Below, in pieces: positions 56,491 to 64,000 of a stretch of DNA of 64,000 nucleotides. The stretch's first letter is position 1; every line of letters starts with the position of its first letter. Source of the DNA: Catonia carolina (Eukaryota > Arthropoda > Insecta > Hemiptera > Achilidae); the NCBI GenBank assembly GCA_035578175.1, contig JAQMRL010000001.1, positions 238,777,038 to 238,841,037 on the forward strand. Direction: 5' to 3'. The notes under the pieces were generated by a model. That model was not told the origin of the DNA. It ran no database searches and worked only from the letters and a program-made list of their open reading frames with translations. The position numbers and the translations under genes were made by a program.

Positions 56491-56569
56491 TGTAGAGGGG
56501 CGAGAGAGAGAGAGAGAGCGATAGGATGGTGTAGAAGCTCAGTTTCAGAATGGCACGCAATAAATCTGC

Positions 56570-57120
56570 CAGTTTTGACTCTCTCTTAAACATTCTCTTT
56601 TACTAATTCTCTATCGCTTTCTTTCTACCCTTTCCTACTGTAATGACATCCAGGAATTCGCTCCATTGGTCTCGTCCCTTTTCCCGTTCCACTTTTCCAC
56701 CACGGGAACCACCTTCTTCAGACTTACTTCGATTCCAAATGTTTTTAAATCACTCAAAGCCGCCGCACTACCATCACCTCTCTTTACTTATAACTTTGGC
56801 GCGTTCCTCCTCACCCCACTTCTTGTTCGTCTCCCTCATTGGCAATTACTTAACTTCCTCCCGGTGACTCCGATAAAGCAAACCCATTATGAACTTTGCA
56901 GATTGTTTTCAATCTGTAAAAACAGAACCTCCTCCACACCGTTACTCTATTTATCCCCACTACAAATATTTCTACCCTTACGCCTGCTTGCCCGACAATC
57001 AGACGACTCCTCTTTCAGAACACACCGATAAATACTTTCATTTCCTTTCTGTCAGCAACACGGATGAGTCTATATATTTATCAGCAGAGTAAACCTTGTA
57101 TTACACCCATTCAATAGTCC
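56570..57120 (+). other. Pyrimidine-rich, GC-richer block with a candidate coding exon
   Basis: C/T-rich plus strand. After a TTTGCAG acceptor-like site near 56896-56902, an open frame continues to TAA at 57090-57092. It reads FQSVKTEPPPHRYSIYPHYK and, a few residues on, CLPDNQTTPLSEHTDKYFHF, with codon choice less AT-biased than random frames here. The upstream part in the same register (56643-56867) is open but ends in a stop. It could be a last exon of an unknown gene or an old repeat; I recognise no family. Confidence 0.3.
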
Positions 57121-58365
57121 TCCGATTTCCCTGTGTCCCTGTACCAGTACAATCGCCATCAATTCTCTTATGTTTCTTCGTTTCTAAGACCCTTCTTCTG
57201 TTCGTGTTGACTAGAGCAATAATGGTAATTAAATATAGTATTCTAAGTTAAAACAAATTCAGGAAAACTGGACAATTAAAAGTAGAGAAATATACTTGTT
57301 TACGATTTTAGCATTACACTGTTATCCTATTTTAGTATTATATACATCTGAATTATTTTAAAGAAAATTTAGAATGTAATTGAATATTAATGTCCCCCAG
57401 GTAATGACAATGTAAAAAATAAAATGCAATACAAAAAATTATCCAGGCTACGTGAGCAGTTTTTTATAGTTACGAATAAGTTTTTTTTTAAATTGACACA
57501 TTTTATTTGTATTTGTTTTTATATGTAAATATTGTAGCGTAATATTTTAATATTCCTTTTAGTAAGTTTATTAGTGTTTATGTTGCTAACAGATAATTTT
57601 GATTATTAACACTCTATCACACAGTACAGCAGTAGTTACAGTAAAAGAAATATAAAGAGAATCATTAAACTGATCATCCCTTGAACATAAAAAAACGATA
57701 GTTGGTTGATAAATTTACCCATCACTAAGGTAATATAATTAATTTAGAATTTAAACAGTAGTGAAGGAAAGTAACTTCTAAGAAAATGTTTACGCTATGC
57801 CCGGAATATTCTTCTACCTAGCCCGTTGAGCAACAGCTTACGGTTCGGGAACATTTCAAAGATATTTTTTTTCGTATCCATAAATTACGGAGTTATTACA
57901 AATTCTGTAATCGGTCATTACTCTTGAATCATCGTTTTAATTTAATTTCATTCTGTGCTGTAGATACTGTTAGTAATCTTTATTGTAAGTTACTATACCC
58001 GTATTCTCTTCATTTATGGCTTGCAATAACCCGATGCGACGTATTTGCCATTGAATCAGAAAATATTTTCACGAGAATTAACCTTAATATGGAAGGGTTA
58101 ACATTTTCAAAAAAACTGCAAAAGAATACAATGGTACATTTTAAAGTTCTGTTACATACGAATCGGTGTTTACTCCCAATTGCCGATAGTACTGTTTTAT
58201 AGAATGCTCTTATTTCGGTAGTTTACTGTATAAGTGATAAGAATAATTCAGTCATGGTATTCAACGCATCACTTATCTTATTATTATTCTTATTCTCCTC
58301 TTTCTCCTTCAGCTGCTATATCTGCTCCAGATGTCTGCCTTTCTCAATGTGTTGGCTTTTAACTG
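57121..58365. other. AT-rich sequence, nothing recognised
   Basis: No supported feature. The 92-codon frame at 57924 has no recognisable motif. Confidence 0.4.
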
Positions 58366-58369
58366 AAAA

Positions 58370-58587
58370 ATTTGATATAGGTGACTTCAAAGATTTATAG
58401 CTAAGGTCTCACACTGTTGTCTTTGTTTATTGATGTAGGTAGTGACATGGTGTAACACAAGTATGTTACATGGTTTGTGATCTTCGCAAATCTTGCATCC
58501 ATAGGCGTAAATATGTTTTATGGAATAATTATAAATTATCAGGTTCTTTGGAATTAAAATAAACTTAGAAAACAACAACTTGAAAGG
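58370..58587 (-). pseudogene. Old Jockey-like ORF2 fragment next to the intact Jockey
   Basis: The minus strand reads KFILIPKNLIIYNYSIKHIY then AYGCKICEDHKP, echoing LKLQVYKSFLKPIWTYGGQI of Jockey ORF2. It is heavily decayed. The intact element landed at its edge. Confidence 0.4.
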
Positions 58588-58589
58588 TT
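58576..58589. repeat. Target-site duplication, left copy
   Basis: CAACTTGAAAGGTT, identical to 62955-62968. Confidence 0.85.
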
Positions 58590-58765
58590 TTTTTTTTTTT
58601 TTTTTTTTTTTTAACTTAGTTTATTTATTCACAACTGTACAAAATACAACCAGTGAATGTGATGTTATTAACAAAAACAAAAATGGCGTTAAGACATTAA
58701 GGAGACCGCCACTCAATAGTGCCACTCCAACGGTGGATTAATCTTGGATAATAAATTGATAGAAT

Positions 58766-61468
58766 TTACATCTGCACTATGATATCTCTACTCCATCGTC
58801 GTTTCAGTCTGCGTTGCGGATTTCCGGGTAAGTTTGGGGATGCCAGCGTTCTAATGAGATGATTTTTATGATAATCAAGTTTGCGTTTGAACCGAGAATA
58901 GATGTGATAAAATGTGTCGTTAATGTATGGAACATGTAAATCGTTGTGCAATGTGTGATTAGTAACGTAAAAGGGTGCGTCAGTTATTTGTCTAAGCAAT
59001 TTGGATTGAAATCGTTGAATTCGTTGTAGAGTTGAATGTTTTGCTGCGCCGTAAATTTGGCCACCATAAGTCCAAATCGGTTTCAGAAAAGATTTGTATA
59101 CTTGTAGTTTTAAATGAAGTGGAAGTTTTGATCGTCGCGATATCAAGGAAAATAGTTGTTTTCGTCTGTTATCCAGAGTCTGCCGTTTTATTTGAACGTG
59201 TCTATTCCAGGTCAAGCGTCTGTCAATGTACAGGCCGAGATATCGAATTGAATCGGTTTGTGGAAGCGGTTGACCGCGCAAGAAAACAGCGGGACATCTT
59301 TGTTTCATAAGAGTAAAAGTACTCTGCATTGTTTTTGTAGCATTCACCTTTATACGCCAATTATTAAACCATGTGTCAAGAATGTTCACATGGTGTTGTA
59401 AATTTTGAGTAGTTTCAATGCAACTTTTTGAAGCTGCTAAAATGACAGTATCATCTGCGTATGTGGCTATTGTAGTTATTCTGGTAGTAGGCATGTCAGA
59501 AGTGTAAATGTTGTAGAGGAGAGGTGCAAGGATAGATCCCTGAGGAACTCCTGCAAGAATTCTGTAATAAGCAGACCTTGCATTACCTTGAGAGACACAA
59601 AAATATCGATCTGTGAGAAAGGACCTTAATATGAGATAGTACGTGAAAGGCAAAAAGCGAAGTTTAGATAATAACCCCTCAATCCATACTCGATCAAAAG
59701 CTTGACTAATATCAAGAAATATTCCACTAGCGTAATGTTTTCTTTCTAAGGCAGAGGCAAGGAAATCTACAACCCTGTGAAGCTGATGAATAGTTGAGTG
59801 CTCTGATCTAAACCCAAACTGATGTGATGGTAGTATATTCAGGTTTTCTACAATCGGTAAAATCCTGGCGAAAAGTAGTTTCTCAAAAATTTTAGAACAT
59901 AGAGGAAGTAAACTTATAGGACGATATGAAGCTACGTTTCCTGGAGGTTTATCAGGCTTATGAATCATTTTAATAACAGAAGATTTCCACTGAATTGGAA
60001 TTTTGGTGGTTCGTAATATTGCGTTAAAGATGAAGGTCAAACATAATATACCTTTTCTAGGGAGTTCTTGAAGAACCTCAGCAGTTATGAGGTCGTAGCC
60101 CGGGGATTTGCGTTTAGGGAGGTGCTTAATAAGATTAAAGACTTCAGATGGCTTAAACGGGTTAGGGGGAAGGGAAAGTTGTAAGGGATTTGATATCAAA
60201 CGATCAATTTCAGAGACGAAGAGAGGGTTCTGAACATCCGGATGAGGTTGGAAAACTTGAGACAGATGAAAAGCAAATTCAGAGGCTTTACTTTCATCAG
60301 AGATCACCCAACTACCATCGCTACGTCGAAGAGGAGGAGAAGGAGTGTGATACTTTAGTATCCGTCTAGTTTTGGACCATAACGATCCATCTTTAACAGT
60401 AAGAGAACTAATACTTGACTCAAACGCATGTTGCTTGAATTCACGTATAAGCCTCTTCAACTCATTGTTTAACCTATTATAAGTAATCTTGTCAGCAGGT
60501 CGTCTAGAAACTTGCCAGACTTTTCTAGCGCGTCGTTTGTCTCGTATCAGATTACGGATATAGATTGGGTAACAAGGGACGTTATGCGGTCTTGGTTGTA
60601 TTGAATCGCAAGCTGACCAAGCGGCTTGTTGCACGGTAGAGACAAAATGCTCAACAGCCATTTCAATGTCTTCAGAAGTTTTTAAGGGTACTCGTAAATT
60701 TATCTTATCGTCGAAGTAATTACGAAAAGTGTGCCAATTAACGACTCCACGGGTAAGTGATGGGGGAGAAGGTCGAATAAGAGGTATTAAACTTAGCGTC
60801 AAAAGAATACTGGAATGGTCCGATGAAAGTTCGTCGGCAAACTCTATTCTTGAAAAATTGTTAATATTTTTTGTAACAAAAAAGTCAAGAAGGTCCGGTT
60901 GTTTATTTATAGAAGTCGGCCAGTATGTAAACCCAGGAGGAGCAATGAAAGAATAGTTATTGGAAAGAAGACAGGAATACAAGTTACGACCTTTGGGATT
61001 ATTGAGACGAGAGCCCCAGTGGTGGTGTTTTGAATTGAAATCACCTCCTGCCACAAACTTAGGGCCAAGAGATTGAAAGAATGAAATAAATGTTTGAGCC
61101 GAAACTGAAAATCGAGGAGGACAATACACTGCAGCTAGTGTGATGGGAAAGTTATTCGACAAAAGCGATATAGCTGTAGCTTGGAGAAAATTTTGTTGAT
61201 CCAAAGGGCAAAGATAATGCAACAGATTCGAACGAACAAGAACAGCGGTACCACCGTGGGCTGTTCCGTCCGGGTGATCGGAACGATATGTTGTATAATT
61301 AGGGACGAAGAAGGTGTGTTTTGCTGTTAAATGAGTCTCACAAAGCAATGCAACGTCTACTCGACGAGTATTAAGAGTAAATTCCAGTAAACTTTTATGC
61401 TGCAATATACCGTTACTATTCCAAAGGAGGACAAGAAGAGAATCAGAAGAATTAGGGTTTTGGGCCAT
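58766..61468 (-). CDS. Jockey ORF2: endonuclease/reverse transcriptase
   Basis: 900 residues. Residues 10-225 form an apurinic-type endonuclease: WNSNG (16-20), CETHL with the metal-binding E44, GGDFNS (141-146), DLLDFF (192-197) and SSDHS (215-219). It nicks the target DNA. Residues about 480-745 form the reverse transcriptase: SYRPISLLP (514-522), HQFGFR, FLDISQAFD (catalytic D586), GVPQGS (640-645), TYADD (catalytic D672/D673) and YLGLYIDRRLTW. The C-terminal ~150 residues (GGQIYGAAK, QRFQSKLLRQI, LHNDLHVPYINDT, LKRRWSRD) are the part preserved in the dead copies. The length is normal for Jockey-clade ORF2. No catalytic residue is missing. The ATG at 61468 lies inside the end of ORF1, so translation probably depends on termination-reinitiation or a frame change. 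Confidence 0.93.
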   Translation of the reverse strand: MAQNPNSSDSLLVLLWNSNGILQHKSLLEFTLNTRRVDVALLCETHLTAKHTFFVPNYTTYRSDHPDGTAHGGTAVLVRSNLLHYLCPLDQQNFLQATAISLLSNNFPITLAAVYCPPRFSVSAQTFISFFQSLGPKFVAGGDFNSKHHHWGSRLNNPKGRNLYSCLLSNNYSFIAPPGFTYWPTSINKQPDLLDFFVTKNINNFSRIEFADELSSDHSSILLTLSLIPLIRPSPPSLTRGVVNWHTFRNYFDDKINLRVPLKTSEDIEMAVEHFVSTVQQAAWSACDSIQPRPHNVPCYPIYIRNLIRDKRRARKVWQVSRRPADKITYNRLNNELKRLIREFKQHAFESSISSLTVKDGSLWSKTRRILKYHTPSPPLRRSDGSWVISDESKASEFAFHLSQVFQPHPDVQNPLFVSEIDRLISNPLQLSLPPNPFKPSEVFNLIKHLPKRKSPGYDLITAEVLQELPRKGILCLTFIFNAILRTTKIPIQWKSSVIKMIHKPDKPPGNVASYRPISLLPLCSKIFEKLLFARILPIVENLNILPSHQFGFRSEHSTIHQLHRVVDFLASALERKHYASGIFLDISQAFDRVWIEGLLSKLRFLPFTYYLILRSFLTDRYFCVSQGNARSAYYRILAGVPQGSILAPLLYNIYTSDMPTTRITTIATYADDTVILAASKSCIETTQNLQHHVNILDTWFNNWRIKVNATKTMQSTFTLMKQRCPAVFLRGQPLPQTDSIRYLGLYIDRRLTWNRHVQIKRQTLDNRRKQLFSLISRRSKLPLHLKLQVYKSFLKPIWTYGGQIYGAAKHSTLQRIQRFQSKLLRQITDAPFYVTNHTLHNDLHVPYINDTFYHIYSRFKRKLDYHKNHLIRTLASPNLPGNPQRRLKRRWSRDIIVQM

Positions 61469-62735
61469 AGGTGTTCAGTAAGACTTGTGTCAGTTGTGTC
61501 ATTAGAGATATCAAAGGCATGATGACATTTTTTATATCTGTTAAAAATGATTGCATTATATTATTTAAATTAACGGAATGGTCTACTATTTGGCGGTCTC
61601 CTTTTACAGCTGAAACATAAGAACGAGAATTAGAATAACAAACATAAGATTTAGAATTATTTGTATCGTTTTTGCGTTCATTTGAAGAAATAGGTTCAGA
61701 AATGGTTTTGGTTTCTTGCTCACTCACTCGTCGGCTAACTGCTGGGATTTTCGGGAACATGTTCATGTCATCAGGCTTAAAATTTACTCCATTATTATGT
61801 GTCTCTGGTGAAGGTCTCTCAGTGCTGGTAGTCGACTGGCGTTTCCGCTGATTTTGTAACTCTTGATACACAGTGCAACCTCTGTAATTTGCCGTGTGCT
61901 GTTGTTTGCACAGAGCGCAAGTAGGAGCTGAATCTCTACTCTTTTTACAGTCAGTCGAGAGATGGGGCCCGGAGCATTTAACGCAACGCGCTGGCCGGTT
62001 GCAGTATGCTTTGGTGTGGTTGAAGCGCTGGCATCTGGTACACTGTACCACGTTTCTATGCCGACGTACTTCTTCTACACGAACGATGGTGTGCAATAAT
62101 GAATTAATTTTATATATCTCATCAATGTTACCGTTTTTAGGATCTATATCAATAAAAAATAATGGTAAAGGAGTCTTATCCCTAGAAATGACATTCGTCA
62201 CGTTTACTACATTAAAATTCAGTAATGAAAGTTCATTTTTAATTAATTCTGGCGAGGTAGTACAGTGTAAGCCACGCATAACTACTCTGTGCGGACGATC
62301 TTGTGGTAACTGATAAGTGTGAAATTCAGTGTTTTGTAACTTGAAAGCATGGACCAGTGTCCTATACAAAGATGGCGTACTAGGATATATAACAACATTT
62401 TCAGTTGTTGATTTTAATTTAAAATCCTGATTCACAGCGATAGATTTAATTGAATTAATTAAATTTTCGTAGTTACAAACATTCGAAATAACAATGGGCG
62501 GCGGACGTTTTTCAATCAGCTGATCACTGCCACTTACATCTTGTGACAGTACACCGAATCGATTCTGCAACTGAATGTCGTCTGCTGGCGGCTGCCGACG
62601 TAATTTACGCGGGTCTCTTGCGTTCGGTGACGATGAACGCTTCTTACCGACCGTTGTAAATTCGGCGGCGATATCAAGATGGCCTTGATCAGTCGGGTTT
62701 GTTTCCAGATCACATGGCGAAATTAAATCGTCCAT
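61452..62735 (-). CDS. Jockey ORF1: nucleic-acid-binding Gag-like protein
   Basis: 427 residues. A basic N-terminal region (KKR, RKLRRQ at about 31-48) precedes a PRE_C2HC-type domain (about 130-225, with RVVMRGLH and LPLFFIDIDP). Three zinc knuckles follow: CTRCQRFNHTKAYC (232-245), CVKCSGPHLSTDC (251-263) and CALCKQQHTANYRGC (273-287), the first of CX2CX4HX4C form. A Ser/Asn-rich C-terminal tail ends in a hydrophobic segment. Such proteins coat element RNA into a ribonucleoprotein. The start ATG at 62735 follows the 5' UTR directly; the stop overlaps the ORF2 start by 17 bp. Length and layout are normal for Jockey-clade ORF1. Confidence 0.92.
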   Translation of the reverse strand: MDDLISPCDLETNPTDQGHLDIAAEFTTVGKKRSSSPNARDPRKLRRQPPADDIQLQNRFGVLSQDVSGSDQLIEKRPPPIVISNVCNYENLINSIKSIAVNQDFKLKSTTENVVIYPSTPSLYRTLVHAFKLQNTEFHTYQLPQDRPHRVVMRGLHCTTSPELIKNELSLLNFNVVNVTNVISRDKTPLPLFFIDIDPKNGNIDEIYKINSLLHTIVRVEEVRRHRNVVQCTRCQRFNHTKAYCNRPARCVKCSGPHLSTDCKKSRDSAPTCALCKQQHTANYRGCTVYQELQNQRKRQSTTSTERPSPETHNNGVNFKPDDMNMFPKIPAVSRRVSEQETKTISEPISSNERKNDTNNSKSYVCYSNSRSYVSAVKGDRQIVDHSVNLNNIMQSFLTDIKNVIMPLISLMTQLTQVLLNTYGPKP

Positions 62736-62954
62736 ATTGAGGTTATTTTTTTATTTCAAATTCGTTACAAAATAAAAAAGTTCGGACAAAACAATAAATA
62801 AAGTTCACTCACCAACAAACAAACAAGTACCTTCCCGCACTAATAATTATCACATTGTTTAAATAAAAAAAAAAAAAAAACCATGCAAACTTTTTATAAT
62901 AAACTCACAACAATCAGACTGAAGTGCACTGGTTCACACCGGAAGTCAGTTTTT

Positions 62955-62968
62955 CAACTTGAAAGGTT
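62955..62968. repeat. Target-site duplication, right copy
   Basis: CAACTTGAAAGGTT, identical to 58576-58589. Confidence 0.85.
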
Positions 62969-63071
62969 AACAAATTTTTGGATATAACACAGCACACACA
63001 CAAAGAAAACCGAGATGCAAATTTTTAGTTTTTGTAGCGTTAAAACCTTTGTTAAACAAATATTAAAGGTA

Positions 63072-63985
63072 CGAGGTGTGGCTATTAAATAACGAGACTG
63101 ACGTAAAAAAATTAATTTTAATTTTATACATAATCACTTATTGTCACGTACAATATACACTCCTTCTCTATCCCTACAACGCTCCATGCCAATTTTCCAA
63201 TGTTGGAAACAGTGCTGGAAGTCATCTTCTGTCAGCTCCTTCAGGACACGTACCACTCAAAAATGCTTGTACTGACACTTTGTACGCGATTGAAAAAGAC
63301 CCAAATGTTTTGAAAACGAAAATAACATGTGATGAAACGTGGTTTTTTACTTATGATCCGGAAACGAAGCGCCAATCCATGCACTGGAAGAGCCGAACTT
63401 CACCGGGAGCCAAAAAAGCTCGAATGAGCAAATCAAAATTTAAAGCAATGATGATTGTTTTTTTATATCCATGGGATTGGGTACCTTCACTGGGTTCCTG
63501 AAGGTCAAACAATTAATCAATACTAATACCTTGAGGTACTTTCTAAACTCAAAAAGTAAGGGAAAAACGCCCCGAAATGTGGAAGGACAAATCATGGGTT
63601 TTCCACGAAGACAATGCGCCAGCTCATTTCGCGTTATCTGTCAATAGGTTCCTAGCCAAGTACAGCATCTCAGTGTTAGAACATTCACCTTATTCACGAG
63701 ATCTTGCACTATGTGATTTCTACCTGTTTCCTAACGTGAAATCTGCATTAAAAGGGATAAGATTTGAGTCTGTGGAAGCTGTAAAAGAGAAAGCGGCACG
63801 TGTCCTGACAGAAGAGCTGACAGAAGATGACTTCCAGCACTGTTTCAAACAAGGGAAAATTTGCATGGAGCGTTGTAGGGATAGAGAAGGAGTGTATATT
63901 AATGGTGACAATAAGTGATTATGTTTAAAATTAAAATTAAACTTTTTACAACGTCAGTCTCGTTATTTAATAGCCACACCTCACA
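63072..63985 (+). pseudogene. Mariner with inverted copy of its 3' end as left arm
   Basis: The terminal repeat GAGGTGTGGCTATTAAATAA occurs at both ends. The arms are ~185 bp and mirror each other (63074-63254 and 63793-63982). The right arm is the true 3' end, with the last ~40 codons of transposase; the left arm is its reverse complement. It replaces the normal 5' end and the DNA-binding half of the gene. The remaining transposase keeps the D,D34D triad: CDETW (D at 63331), HEDNAPAH (D at 63610) and LCDFYLF (D at 63715). A frameshift lies between about 63460 and 63577. The protein cannot be made whole. Confidence 0.8.
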
Positions 63986-64000
63986 TATCGTTCCTGCTTT

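Larger units (their letters stand above)
58588..62954 (-). mobile_element. Full-length Jockey-type LINE
   Basis: About 4.37 kb on the minus strand: 5' end at 62954, ~220-bp 5' UTR, ORF1, ORF2 overlapping by 17 bp, ~150-bp 3' UTR with GAATAAATAAA just before the tail, and a poly(A) tail seen as T25 at 58588-58612. A perfect 14-bp target duplication brackets it. Both frames are uninterrupted, so this is a recent and possibly still competent copy. The 5' UTR contains an A16 run (near 62867), which is unusual so close to the start. Decayed relatives lie at 5.7, 8.2 and 37.8 kb. Confidence 0.9.

Noticed and set aside
61894..62313. 139-codon plus-strand frame
   Set aside because: Antisense shadow of Jockey ORF1 zinc-knuckle region.

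Overview
The window looks like nuclear DNA of an insect. It is strongly AT-rich (roughly two thirds A+T by eye). It is packed with Jockey-type and other LINE fragments, mariner, pogo-like, piggyBac-like and hAT-like DNA transposon remains, tRNA-derived SINEs and simple repeats. Nothing bacterial is present: no operons, no rRNA genes, no CRISPR array. The repeat set fits a large-genome insect such as a hemipteran or polyneopteran, but this assignment is an inference and weak. I found no host gene that I can defend; a few GC-richer patches (about 19.62-19.80, 36.44-36.68, 53.4-53.66 and 56.57-57.12 kb) are candidates only.

Layout. 1-13 kb: decayed Jockey ORF2 pieces (2.3-3.0, 5.66-6.45, 8.2-9.4, 11.0-11.4 kb), a nested pair of ~0.95-kb repeats at 3.0-4.8 kb, and two copies of an unclassified ~400-bp repeat. 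13-19 kb: a SINE, then a pogo-like element (14.71-17.22 kb) holding a decayed DUF4817-type transposon, a SINE and a ~0.95-kb repeat; another ~0.95-kb repeat follows at 17.5 kb. 20-23 kb: two decayed LINE 3' ends. 23.6-29 kb: three more ~0.95-kb repeats, one inside a hAT-like element that itself sits inside a ~400-bp repeat. 29.4-35 kb: a LINE tail, SINEs back to back, a 5'-truncated LINE with only two in-frame stops, and a second SINE type. 36-41.9 kb: a duplicated segment around a SINE, a Jockey remnant, an LTR fragment, ~400-bp repeats and an internally deleted mariner. 43.7-44.1 kb: a polypurine tract. 46-52 kb: ~400-bp repeats, a degenerate ~300-bp tandem array and a long-TIR Tc1/mariner-like element. 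52.4-53.1 kb: a solo LTR. 54-56 kb: LINE remnants and a piggyBac-like short element. 58.58-62.97 kb: a full-length Jockey retrotransposon with both ORFs open, a T25 tract (poly(A) tail) and a perfect 14-bp target-site duplication. 63.07-63.99 kb: a mariner whose left arm is an inverted copy of its own 3' end.

The only open genes of convincing length are the two ORFs of the Jockey element on the minus strand (ORF1 nucleic-acid-binding protein, ORF2 endonuclease/reverse transcriptase). Together they would carry out target-primed reverse transcription of their own mRNA. They overlap by 17 bp in different frames.

The most interesting structure is the ~0.95-kb repeat family, with six near-complete copies plus fragments. 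It has a subterminal inverted repeat, a hairpin close to the 3' end, a central dinucleotide microsatellite, an internal twofold repeat, and insertion inside T runs. These are the hallmarks of Helentron-associated non-autonomous elements (HINE/DINE-1-like). Calling it that is an inference from structure alone.
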